Source: Manduca sexta (taxonomy: Eukaryota; Arthropoda; Insecta; Lepidoptera; Sphingidae). From it: a stretch of 64,000 nucleotides of DNA. The stretch lies in the NCBI RefSeq assembly GCF_014839805.1, contig NC_051134.1, forward strand, positions 12,679,170-12,743,169, read 5' to 3'. Position numbers and translations under genes: made by a program. Positions 24,274-36,190 of the stretch are shown piece by piece; position 1 is the first letter of the stretch; each line of letters begins with the position of its first letter. The notes beneath the pieces are model-generated. The model did not search any database and had not been told where the DNA came from. It saw nothing but the letters and a program-made list of their open reading frames with translations.

Positions 24274-24370
24274 ATTGAATTGTCATTGACCAACTGCCTC
24301 AGTCAGTCAAACGCTTAGTGTTTTATGTCACACATACCTTCACAAGAATATTTTTATCCTAACAGTATGA

Positions 24371-24627
24371 AAAATAATAATATCAGCCCTGTATTATATA
24401 CTGTCTCACTGCTGGGCACGGGCCTTCTCTACCACTTAGAGGGATTAGGCCTTAGTCTACTTCTACCCACCCTCAAAATTCCCTTTAAAGAATTTCTCAG
24501 GTATGTAGGTATTCACAAAGAATAAACAAATGATTTTAGAAAAGTAAGAGATGTGCCCTTAGGTTTTGAAACCTATGGATATTTGTCTCGGCAGTCCGGT
24601 CCACACCCAACTACACTCTCGCCGCTT
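24371..24627 (-). mobile_element. Family A SINE, - strand, internally deleted (right arm of an inverted pair)
   Basis: Read on the - strand it has the A-box region near 24610, the B-box region near 24570 and the AAT/ATT tail at 24371. The conserved core block around gaaaacatcg is missing, making it about 70 bp shorter than the full copies. Confidence 0.82.
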
Positions 24628-26066
24628 TACCTGCATAGTGCTCGTCATTAAATATTAAATAACACTATACCTAGAAATTGCAGAGGCTATAATAATACAG
24701 ACGGTTTTACGAAGAAAAGTGAATGTTTTCTCGATGTATGTACGTAATGTGGATCCGATCCGTGTTGTAGCTCAAATGCCTTAATATATTTCTTAAAAAT
24801 ATTATTTCTTAGATTAGTCTTATTTGTGGAAATGATCTGAATGAACATAAATGAAGCTAGATACGATAAAGTACTAAAAAACGAATCTGCAGAAACCTCT
24901 CGCGGACGTTAATGTTTGTAAAGTAATAGTTCCTCGACTGCCTCTTAATGTCTTAAAAGATATTGTATATTTCTTCTCGAAATTAGTTTTGATTAACTTT
25001 ATAATATAAAACTACTGCTACATGTAGTTATTGTAAAAATCTAATTTCGTTTATCATAACTGCTAGCATTAAAAACTTCATTACGGCAACACAGCTAAAA
25101 TAAATATGTAAGCAAAATTTTAAACGTGCCTCACCTCAAAGCAAAATTGTGCGTAATTTTCTAGAAATTTCCGACGTAGCAAATAGCGTCGCGCGCTCGT
25201 GCTGATAAAGTACCTTCCACTTATCAGCGCTCCAGTGCCATGGACGCGTCAGCTTCCCAGCCGAAGACGATAAAAGATAAACCAACGGATGTTTAGAAAG
25301 ACAAACAGCTAACGGACGTATTTACTGCTAAAGCAGCATCTTTCTACGCAATACTTTCCTAAACAAAGCTTACGTTGATTCGCTATATCCGTGAAGAAAT
25401 ATTCAGCAAATCTGAGGCGCGGTTCGGCTCGCCCACTCGGGAAATAAAAGATTACGCTATATGAATAACTCTTCGGAGCTCCAGTTGGCGATGTTTTTCA
25501 AGAGCCACGATAATCTCTTCCATTATTCTTTCTGCGAATTTACTTTGTTCGTCTACGCAGATATTGCATTTAGATTCATGAGACGAAATAAAAAGGTTTC
25601 TATCTAATTATCTTTTGTAACAAGGAGTAAACATGAATGACATACGTGATAAATACAAGGGAATTCATATTTTGACAGCTAAAACAACAAAAAAAAAATG
25701 CTCCTTTATTTTAAAATATTTTTGTAACGTCTTTCGTTAACAAGCAGCATAATTGACATTTAAATAAACAATGAGAAGGCGGGATTGTTAGTAGTTTATG
25801 AGAAAGTTTTAGCAGTCCGCAGACGTCGAGTCACGGGCAGTTAACTCCCGAAAAGGGTCGGAGTCAGGCATTATATCGGCTTGGGCTATCGAGTGAAGAT
25901 CCCGGAACTCTTTATTGGCTATCGAAGATTATCAGGCTTATAGTAGAATCGGCCTTGTTGAAACGTAAATGTTTTCAGAATTTTCAATATACGCTAATTT
26001 CCAAGGATTTATAAAGTGTTGAAGAAAAAATTACCTATCATAGAAATTCATGTTATGTGACCAACA
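24628..26066. other. No gene recognised; GC-richer island at 25180-25460
   Basis: The island contains CpG-rich stretches (cgtcgcgcgctcgtgctg, cggttcggctcgcccactcgg) and an 18-codon ATG frame at 25241. No family is recognised. It could be regulatory, a 5' leader, or repeat remnant. Confidence 0.4.
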
Positions 26067-26076
26067 TAACTTTAGT

Positions 26077-26411
26077 AATAATAATAATAATATCAGCCCT
26101 GTATTAAATACTTGCCCACTGCTGAGCGCGGGCCTCCTCTATTACTGGGAGGGTTAGGCCTTAGTCCACCAAGCTGGCCTAGTGCGGATTGGTAGACTTC
26201 ACACACCTTCGAAATTCCTATAGAGAACTTCTCAGATGTGCAGGTTTCCTCACGATGTTTTCCTTCACCGTTAAAGCGAACGATAAATTCACAAAGAATA
26301 CACACATGATTTTTTAGAAAAGTCAGAGGTGTGTGCCCTTGGGATTTGAACCTGCAGACATTCGTCTTGGCAGTCCGTTCCACACCCAACTAGGCTATCG
26401 CCGCTTACACT
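26077..26411 (-). mobile_element. Family A SINE, - strand, full copy with target-site duplication
   Basis: It contains all blocks: ATT tail, 3' part, core, B box and A box (ending near 26400). TAACTTTAGT flanks both sides (26067-26076 and 26412-26421), a ten-base insertion duplication. Near-identity to the 2597 and 23946 copies suggests recent spread. Confidence 0.88.
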
Positions 26412-26489
26412 TAACTTTAGTGCCCGAGCGTAACCTTGAATTTTATAGATATATTATGTAGTACCCCCCTTATTTAACAAATATAATAA

Positions 26490-26779
26490 ATGCGAAAGTT
26501 TTTAAGAATGTTCGGATGTTTGTTAAAAGTAATAGCAAAAACAGTTGATCGGATTTGGTTAACATTTGTCACACGGATAGACCATATCTTGGATTAACAT
26601 ATAGGCTACTTTTTATCCCGGTAATTTGCATCCAAGGGAAATAATGTTGTTTCTTATCTAATTGTTGCATAGATGGCGCTGGTGCCTTACGGGTGTCGTT
26701 ATGAATCACTTCAGTGTTTTAAAGACCTTTAAAGCGGGAAACTTTTCCACGCGGGTAAAGCCGCGAGCAATACCTAGTA
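26490..26779 (+). repeat. Dispersed repeat ending in a GC hairpin and CTAG
   Basis: gaatgttcggatgtttgtta ... ttggattaacatataggctactttttatcccgg ... cacgcgggtaaagccgcgagcaatacctagta. The same end structure occurs at 7110-7178, 10010-10196 and 40590-40748. Confidence 0.5.
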
Positions 26780-27099
26780 TAAACATACATAAAACAACTC
26801 CAGCAGAATATAACTAGCTAGATCATACGTCAATATAAAAAACTGCCATGTTATATTTCATTTGTCTCTACTTAAGTGGAATAAGGAAGAAATAATACAG
26901 TCGTAAATTTATAAATGACACTTTGCGAGCGGTGTTACCGAAGTTTTTCTAACTTTAAGGTCACAATAAAAGTGTCATATGGAAGAGCCAGTGTAGTAAT
27001 TTATTGTAGGCACATTTTAACTGTAACATAGGACGCTATATTTTACTACGAGGCTATTTTATCAAATTGTATGCGTTACGTTATAGGTTTTAGTATTAG

Positions 27100-27338
27100 T
27101 TATAATTTCAGCTCTGTATTATAAACTATCCTACTGCTGGGCACGGACCTTCTCCACTACTGAGAGGGATTAGGTCTAGTTCAGTTCGATGGCCTAGAGC
27201 GTATTGGTAAACTTCACTCACCCTCAAAATTTCTATACTTAGAAAATTTCTCAGGTATGCATATATACTGTTGGATTTTAAAACTCCGGAAATTCGTCTC
27301 GGTAGTCCGTTCCGCACTCAACTAGGCTATCGCTGTTA
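27100..27338 (-). mobile_element. Family A SINE, - strand, core-deleted degenerate copy
   Basis: The tail, 3' part (ctactgctgggcacgg) and head (cactcaactaggctatcgctg) are present. The core is shortened, much as in the 24371 copy. Confidence 0.75.
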
Positions 27339-27448
27339 ATTATAAGTTAGCTCTTACTTAATACAACATTGCTAATAAGATGAGATAGGCACATTTGGTC
27401 AAACAATTCAAAATAATTTTGGGTTCTCACAGCACACTTTAGATAAGA

Positions 27449-27450
<2 letters not shown>

Positions 27451-27490
<40 letters not shown>
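27451..27490. repeat. Microsatellite (AT)20
   Basis: A pure AT run of 40 bp, bounded by agaag and cttca so that the whole is self-complementary. Confidence 0.9.
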
Positions 27491-27492
<2 letters not shown>

Positions 27493-30400
27493 TCATATTT
27501 AACAAATAATACACGATTACGCACATATTTTGTGCCACTTATATTACAAAAATAACTTTTGTTCGTATTGTTGACTAGCAAACACTGGCCTAAAATATTT
27601 ACTATGTTCTTTTCCGAGAAAAAGGGTAGCTTAAAATTATTATGTTAATCGTAAATTTGTTTTCTCTGTTAGCTAAACGACCAAATCCGTTCAGCGGTCA
27701 ATACGTTTACATCAACAGACATACTTGAACATCTTCACACATTTTCTTATAGAAGAATACTTCCACGCATGTATTATACTATCAAATTTCATAAACCGAT
27801 TACTACGGCGTACAAAATTTGAGGTAAAATAATTCACTAATATATTTCACCGCACAGCCGAGAGCAGTCATAAAATAAACTTGTCATCCGTTCTGTTGGA
27901 TGAGAGATTTCGTAAATATTTTTATAAGCAAAATTCAAGGGAATGCCGCGGGCAAATTCTGTTTAGCGCGTGAACTTTGCAAATATTTTAATTATGTGAA
28001 AATCGAACTCGTTTTTTATAGTGAACACTTCTTTGGAATGCTATTTACCATAACACTGTGCATCCTGATAGTGAACACGGATGGAAATCCCACAGCACAG
28101 CAATTATGATTCTAACACAATCATCATATATCTTATTTCTGAACTACAAGTATGAACTGACAGTGGCAGAAGTTACGCAGTTTAAATAGAGTATGCGCAC
28201 TTGACATCCTCTTTCCCAACAATTTGCGAGAACGGAGGATGGACGATAACCGTAATTTTCTCATAACCGAGCTAATTGATTGGTAAAATGTACACGATTA
28301 TTTATTTTCGAAGCAGCGATGGCTATCAAGTAACCCTTGGGAAATATGTTAGTCTGTATCGTTGGGTCGATCATAGCCCAAATTAAATTTACTGCCGCAA
28401 GCCCCACCAGATCGCCGTAACGATACGCCGACCGCCATTTATTGCCAATAAATATTTTTTACTAGCAGCTTTTACAGGCTCTTGTGTCGTTTTTCAATGT
28501 GTTCTTACGCCCTATGTTATTTCATAGCCTGTATTTTTATTGAACATAAGTTTTTTGGTATTAATTTTTATGCATTTTGTATCGTATGCAAAGTTATCGC
28601 TTGCAAAGCAATTTGTGATACGTTTTGAGAATGTTATGTATTCTCATAAAGTGTAGCGTTAAAGAAATAGATATAGAAACTGCCATCACATGAATGCCAC
28701 ATACAAATGAACATGAATTGCCATAAAAATTGAACGTCATATTATTATTTTTCATTCGGTTAAGCATAAATCTCTGGGTAGGAAATATAGTTTTTACTCG
28801 TCACGATAAGATTTAAGGATAATACAAAATTACATAACTTAGTTTTGACTGTTAATAACAGGCAACATTTGCAATTATAAAACGGATACAATGGCAGTCA
28901 AAAAAATAAGTACCAAATTATTAAAAATAACGCAACGTAAAACAGCTTACCAATCACATAATTTCATGAATTATATTTTATTTTTTCACACATGACGAAG
29001 TCGGTTTTGGAGTGTCTTTCCATTACAAACAAATAAATAAAAAGGAGGCCGTGGATGGAATGAAATGAGAATTTAATTTTACACTTGGCCGCTCGTTGAA
29101 TGACAAGGGTGTGGATGATATTATGTTTTGTAATACGGAGACACTGATTTCCTTCGGCGCTAATAATAAAAATACATTACTATGGGCATTAGTTTGTTTT
29201 CGTTGTATTATTCATGAGTTAAACTGGAACATGTAAATGTTGTATATTGAGGAGAAGGTATAGGATAATAATTATTCGATTGTGACAATGGACAGGAAAT
29301 AAGTTTGTCGCTTGGCGAGATAAGGAAAAGCATACCGTCGCGTAGTTTACAGTACTGCGTAAGTCAAATTTTTAATCAAATAAAGAAACTTTTCTGGCAT
29401 TCATTGTATGAATCCTTCTTAGCTAATTATAAATAAATATAAAACGTAGTTAATTCTTGCTCTGTTCAAATTTTATGTCGAAAAGTGGAACAACGTTACT
29501 TCCATCCCATTTTGTAAGATACAAACTTTTAAATCGGTTCAACACTCTACAAATGATTGACGCGGTGTTGTTAAGCGGTAATATTTGTAATATTATGATG
29601 TTAATATTAGTTTTAAGTATTATAATATTAGTATTATATTTATTAGCTAAGGTTAGCCTTGGCTCACAGCTCTTGGCCTGGATTTTCTTGTACGGAGTAT
29701 CATTTCATACTCTGATCACAACGTAACCAAATAAAGGTAGTTAAATTTAAGAACTTAACATATATAAACTAACTAACATACATAAAAAATCTTTAAAAGA
29801 TTATAATTCTTTGCTTTTTATTGGTTTAGACGGTTTCATTTTTAGTCAAAATGTTTTTAAAGTATAAGTAATAATTTAAAATATAAATAGAAATAATTCA
29901 AATTAGATCATAAATATTTTAACAAAGTAATTCAACGCATCCAGTAATAATTTAAATCCAGCAATGGTAAATATTTTATCCAAATTCGTACAATTTTATG
30001 AATGGAAAATTTGTAATCGCTTCTAAAGGATTCGTCGAAAATTATTAATTTTAATAATTTACGGCTACTTACCTACTACGGAATTTGCTATCTAATTAGT
30101 AGCCATAAATTCAAGATTTGAATCAAGAAATTTAGGAAATGCGCGCATTTGAATATACCACATTATAACACATTTATCATTTTATTTAGACTAAAATTAA
30201 TACACTATCAAAAGAAAATCCAACTTTATAAAATAAGGAAACAAGAAAGAATATTTATTTATGATAAAAAGTACAAATAAAATTAGAAGTCATTGACATT
30301 TGACCTTGAAGGTAAAATAGAATACAAAGTAAGCATTTTTTTATCGTACATAGATACAAAATGAAGTCCGAAGTTAACTAACAAGAAGATCGACCTCAGC

Positions 30401-32794
30401 TAGACCCAATAACCGATCGCTTGTACGTCTCGCTGCTTGTAACTTTCAAGGTCGGGTTGTTTTTGTTCTTTCACCGAGACAGGCCACTCGACGATCCTCT
30501 TTAAACATCGAGTCTCGACATTCAAGTAAATTTAAAAATTACACTGTTTACGTTATTAAGGGTACCTCACAAGTTTCAAGTAAACATCACAGTATCACAA
30601 GAATACATAAAATATAAGAATAATATCACAGACGTAGTTTCTTGATACGTCTGTTTATGTTAATTCAAAGCAAATCTGTCACTTTTGAAAAGTTTACTGT
30701 CATTTCAACCAGAGTTTCCTAATTAGTCTAGTAAATATGGTTCACAAGCTAAGACTAGACAATAAATCATTGTTATTGTGTACCTATTCCTAAACTAAGT
30801 TTGTAGCGTATGAAACTCACAGCATTGTTGTAACTTAGGGAGACAGGTGGAAACTTCTGGTACAGTATTCAAGAGGTATTTGTCTACCATTGACTACCCG
30901 TATACGCTTGGGAATGACGTAAATAATGGAGTTCGGCATCTGATAACTTTGAGGTTGAGGTTTATTTATCGGTTTTGTGTATGAGAATCGATCCGGGCTG
31001 TTGGATTAACATTTCAAATTCCATGATAAAATCGTTAATTATTATTTTGTGTGTTTCCTTCGAGTCAGTTACTTTGATTATTGCGAGACTTTTGAATATA
31101 ATTTATGGCTGTATTTTGACGACTTGATTTTTTTTACTGTTTCGTTGTTCTGCGTGTCGATGTAGGAAATAATATATTGTATAACATGACTATGAGGAAG
31201 ATATACCGATTTTGTACTTTTTAGATCGTATTTGATTTTCTTTACTTTTGAACTATGTAGAAAAATGTTTATAAAACTAAATGAAGGTAAAATTATTAAT
31301 ATTTATTGATTGATTAAAGACTTTAGTAGAAGATATATTTAATATAACAGATTTAACAGAACTAATAATATAAGTCATATTAATGAGGTAATAATAATTT
31401 ACTGTATTATAAAAACAAATGAAATAATTCAAACGATACGCAATAAATGAATCCGATAGTTGTTTATCATCTTATTGCCTTGTACACTTTTTGTTGTAGG
31501 TTTTTATATTTATGGATAATCTTATAGAGCTCGTTCATGACTTTCATTTTAATGCTACATACATTTTGAAAGCATAAAGTTCTAATTCTTATATATTTTT
31601 CTTACATTTTCGGTCAATGGGTGTTTTTCTAATGTGAACCATAAACGCCTGGTATAAAAACCTTATTCCAGGAAAAATTTATAAAAGAAATAAATATCTT
31701 ATTTTACTCCGATCCTTTGGCCCTGTTTTGTTGTGATTCCTAAGGGGGTAGTAAGTGACGACGTGACATCATTGGATAGATTCAGACGTGTCTAACCAAG
31801 GTTTAGTCCCTTTGCAAACAACGAATAATTTCGCTTATCATATTAAATATAATATAACGTGTATCGGCAAAATTTAAATAATATTAGTACTAAGTTCTAC
31901 CACGGTATAGTAATACAAAATTTAATTATAATATTGTTATTCCCTATAAAGAAGGTATAGTCAGCAAGGAAGATTTGAATTCTTGATATCCTACTGGTCT
32001 TCCCAAATGTGACAGCATTACGCCAAGACGCCAATACGGGTTCTGTTTCGCTTGAGACATAGAAATCGCTTCAGTTGAATCGGTTTATTCATGCTGGAGA
32101 GAAGAATGAGCACATCTCGAAAGATTTGAAAGTAGTAACTATGGTGTAGGTATGTTAAATATTTTTTTAATTAATATTTTTCATTTTTTCTATTAACCTT
32201 TACGCAGAAGATTTTAACGGGTCGATCTGGAAATGTTTTGGGCACGCCTATGTTCAGTAATTTCCTAGGACTGAAAATGATTTCTCAAACATTTATTAAG
32301 GCGGTGGATTTTTTATGGCTTCTCGACAATACTTCTTTGAAATATTTTTTATTCTGTGTCAAGCCAAGCAATCTACTTCTTATACATTTTCCACTACCTC
32401 TGACCCAATCTATAGTTTCTTTAAGATCTTGAGCTAGTTGTTTTATATTTAATTTGCTTGGAGAACTGCCAGTGTTATTTGATACTTATAAACTTCCGCT
32501 TCCTTAATCAGATAGAATACTGGTGTCTTCATTTAAATAAATATTTAACGTTTTTTTTCTCAGAAATCATATTATAATTTGAAAATAGGAATTATTTAAT
32601 ATTTTTCATAGGCATGACGATACAATTATGACCTCTAATGGCTATCTTAAAACTAGTACAAAAGATTCTTCTTTATTGGATCAATAAACTGTGCTAAAAT
32701 TTACGGTTCAAAAGCTATCTATCTTATATTAAACCATGCTGACATCGGTAATGACAGTTTTTTTTACAAAAACCGAAACAACGTTACACATACA
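27491..32794. other. Large stretch, no gene recognised
   Basis: AT-rich with small GC-richer patches at 28365-28440 and 30390-30510. Neither gives a convincing exon on either strand. Confidence 0.5.
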
Positions 32795-33012
32795 CAGTTT
32801 TATCCCCAAAGGCCGAGGCGCTACTGGTGCATTCACTTTGCCGCGCGTATTACGTCCCATGATATGACAGGGGCGAGCCTATCGCCATATCAGGCACAAA
32901 TTCCGGACTGCGGGTTGGTACTCAGTAGAAAAACCCAATACCACTTTGCTGAACACGAGGATTGAGCCTAATACTTCAGAATTACAGTCGTACCGTAATA
33001 CAACGCCACTAA
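32795..33012 (-). mobile_element. Family G SINE, - copy
   Basis: It shares cctatcgccatatcaggcacaaattccgg, gtagaaaaacccaatacc and tatccccaaaggccgaggcg with the other two copies. It ends 27 bp before an RTE fragment. Confidence 0.7.
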
Positions 33013-33039
33013 GGTACCCAAGGAACGTATATCATAATT

Positions 33040-33275
33040 TCAGCCGGGAATTGTCCACTGCTGGACATAGGCCTCCCCCATTGAGCGCCATAGGGACCGG
33101 TTCTGGGCCGCCCTCATCCATGGGACTCCGGCGACCCTCACCAGGTCGTCGCACCCTACGCTGCATCTTCCGGTTCTTGGTCGCCACTCCAGAACTTTTC
33201 CGCCTCAACGGCCATCATTTCTACGAGCAGTGTCCTGCCCACTGCCACTTGAGTTTCGGAACTCTAAGAACTCAA
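33040..33275 (-). pseudogene. Decayed RTE-type LINE ORF2 C-terminal fragment
   Basis: From 33150 down to the stop at 33042-33040 the - strand gives DDLVRVAGVPWMRAAQNRSL and GEAYVQQW, the RTE-clade C terminus. Further upstream KVLEWRPRTGRCSVG is in the same frame, but a premature TGA stands before it, a frameshift follows LKWQWAGH, and the GRPPTRW link is deleted. It is 5'-truncated and dead. A + strand 112-codon frame over the same DNA is only its shadow. Confidence 0.8.
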
Positions 33276-33834
33276 ACAACGTAGTTATCCTATAATAAAA
33301 TGTATATGTAGTGGTAATTTGATTGCTTTAAATATTAATTTTGCAAACGATGCCCTAGATGATGTAAAATATAACAATACTTCAGAAACAGGCTAAGTGG
33401 TATAAATCAAGGACTTTCACTAAGACCCCTACATTACTTAAATATGCTGAGCAATATTTTGTAATCGCTTTAATTAAGTAACTCTTAATGTCCATCGTTT
33501 ATTTTCAATAAGCTGTCTGAAACAATGATGATAGTGACAATCTGTTGTTACTTATTTATAGATATAATTTTGAAAAGTAAATTATTCATATTTTATGATT
33601 TTTTTCGGTTAGTGAATGTTTTATTTTGTATTGCTTACATATTATAATCGTCTGACTAACCATAATTAAGACTAGTTTGCGGATTTTTATAATGGAATAA
33701 CTATAAAATCGGCTTATTAGCTTTGGTCATTGATTTTGTTTATGTAATAGAGGTATTAATAATTGTAATTACGAATTAATTAATATGCTTAGAGATGTTA
33801 TTATATTAATTACAACGGAAGCTCTAGAAAGTAA

Positions 33835-33990
33835 TAAATTTTCTCCGTTTTTGTAACATTTTTCATTGATGCTCCGCTCCTAATGGTCATAGCGTGATAT
33901 ATAGCATATAGTCTTCCTTGATAAATGGGCTATCCGATACTAAAAGATTTTTTTAACTCAAACCAGTTATTACTCTTCAGCTTTATATAT
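33835..33990. repeat. Dispersed repeat fragment
   Basis: ctccgctcctaatggtcatagcgtgatatatagcatatagtcttccttgataaatgggctatcc looks like a familiar lepidopteran interspersed sequence. There is no second copy in the window. Confidence 0.35.
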
Positions 33991-35221
33991 TAGCATAAAT
34001 AAAATGGCATAAGATAATCTTAACCACAAATATCTATACTTGTACACGAAATAAAGAGACTTAAGTGATAAAACTAATTATATTACCAAACTATAATTCT
34101 ACTGAGAAAACCAGATAGAAAAAATAACCAAAAGAACTTCTATGTAAGTCGAACGATAAAGTAACTTTAATGGGTAATTAGTATTAAGAAGGCAACTGAA
34201 CAAACGAGATCCTAATCTGCCTATTTCTCAGCGAAGATCTCTGTTGGGGAAATTTGGCTTATTTTATTCAACGATAATTGCTCTCATAATCTTAAGTCGT
34301 GTTGAGTCGCATGGGAAAAGTCGAGGTTTATAGAAGGTCTTTGTCACTCAGTTTAGGTATACAATATTTATTCTTTGATATATTTTATATTTCCGTAATG
34401 CAGTAGTAATTTTTATGGAAATGTAGGCTTTTATGTGAAAAAAGATATTGTACTCATAGAGGACTAGAGAACATACCTACTAGGATATAATATAGGAGGA
34501 GAGGAGAGAGATAGGAGGAATATGTCGAACGCTTCGGATTGTCGCGAGACATTGAAAATGTGTCCGATTGTCGGTATTAAAAGTTGGTTGGTTAAACGTG
34601 TCAGTTGTAAATGTAAAATATTTATTGAATTTGTGAAAGCGAAATATTGTCAGCTTGTGGCATGTGTATGGTGTTGTTATAAGATCATCTATAACAAATT
34701 GACAGCATCTACGTCGCACTTGACGGTAGTAGTTCTGATATACTTAAGTCCCGTGTGGACGTTTGTATATACAATAAATGTATATTATATACGGTTTTAA
34801 TTACGAAATAGAATACAGTTACACCTTAGAGTGTGACAGTGTCTTCCCAAAACGAAAAAAGAAAATAGTTTTTGTCGTTTTCTGCTCGCAAAGCACGCGG
34901 TATGCATTGGTAAAATACCAATGTCACAAACCCGATACTCAACTTAAAAGGAATAAATCATTCAGAAATCCTTATAGCATTTAAGAACAAAATTATACAA
35001 CACTTAGAGCCCGATACTTTTTCTATTAAAAAAATCTTCGGCGTCGTAACTCAACCTCCGCGGAGTTCTTTAACTATTTACGAACCTTAAAAGTCGGACG
35101 GTATCGCTAAAACCCAAGTTAAGTGGTTGATGTTTGTCCTTTTGTACCTGGTGTCTTGGAATATATTTGTAGCAAATCCTAATCTAGAAATTTGTAAAAA
35201 CGTAATCTATAAAATGTTAAA
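33991..35221. other. No gene recognised
   Basis: A purine-rich run (about 34493-34520) precedes a 92-codon Cys/Lys-rich + frame at 34522-34800 with no recognised motif. A - strand frame of similar length overlaps it. Neither is called. Confidence 0.45.
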
Positions 35222-35232
35222 AATAAATAGAT

Positions 35233-35552
35233 ACATCATTAGCCCTGAAACTGTCCCTCTGCTGGTCACGGGCCTCCTCTACTACTGAGAGGGATTAAGG
35301 CCTTAGTCCACCACGCTGGCCTAGTGCGGATTGATAGACTTCACACACCCTCAAAATTCCTATAGAGAACTTCTCAGGTACGCAGGTGTCCTCACGATGT
35401 TTTCCTTTACCGTTAAAGCAAGTGATAATTAATAAAGAATACACACATATTATTTTTTTGAAAACTTAGAGGTGTGTGCCCTTTGGTTTTAAACTCGCGG
35501 ACATTCGTCTCGGCAGTCCGTTCCACACCCAACTAAGCTATCGCTGCTTTAC
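35233..35552 (-). mobile_element. Family A SINE, - strand, with target-site duplication
   Basis: All blocks are present with moderate divergence. AATAAATAGAT flanks both sides (35222-35232 and 35553-35563). The ATT tail is almost absent. Confidence 0.86.
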
Positions 35553-36139
35553 AATAAATAGATTAAATACGTATAAATTAATGATAACATAGTTGATTCT
35601 TCACTGATAACAGGAGTTTTATTTCCAACTTCCTTTAAAAAAACATACACAAGTTATCTGTATGTATGACAAATTTTTACTTGTGGGCACAGTCAGGAAA
35701 AATGAAACGTATACAATGAGAGAGGCAACCCTAGCGTTCATTAGGGACGTAATGGAAGTCCACGAACAGTAAATCAACGTGTTTTGTTCGACAACGTAAA
35801 CGATTTAGGAATATCCTACAAAAACCTGAAACAAAAAAGAACAGACTGGATGGCAAATTGTGCCAGTTTTTCAGTCCAAGAATATACTAATAGATCATTT
35901 GGGATAATTAATAATGTTCTAAAAATAATTATTGCAATGTGTTGCCAACGGTTCTCTCGCTCAAATCTTAATGTTAAGATATTTTGTAAGTTCTTAGTAT
36001 TTTTATTTATTTTCTCATATTAATTTTGGAAGGATAAAGATATGAACGCAATATAAAGAATTTTATAATTTACACATAACCTTCATATTATTTTGTATTT
36101 GAACTTTTGTACTCGTTTAGTATTCTGATCACGTAGTAG

Positions 36140-36190
36140 CAATGCGAAAAGCTTCAAATATAAGTATGTTATTTGAAGCTTTTCGCATTG
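36140..36190. repeat. Perfect 21-bp hairpin, 9-nt loop
   Basis: The arm 36140-36160 (caatgcgaaaagcttcaaata) is the exact inverse of 36170-36190. No gene or recognised repeat lies around it. Confidence 0.8.

Noticed and set aside
27347..27538. - strand frame with an alternating Ile-Tyr run
   Set aside because: It is the translation of the (AT)20 microsatellite.
32946..33284. 112-codon + strand frame rich in Pro/Arg
   Set aside because: It lies over the family G SINE end and is antisense to the decayed RTE fragment, whose - strand protein motifs are clear.
34522..34800. 92-codon Cys/Lys-rich + frame starting after a purine-rich run
   Set aside because: No family match, no splice partner, and an equally long - strand frame overlaps; AT-rich DNA gives many such frames.
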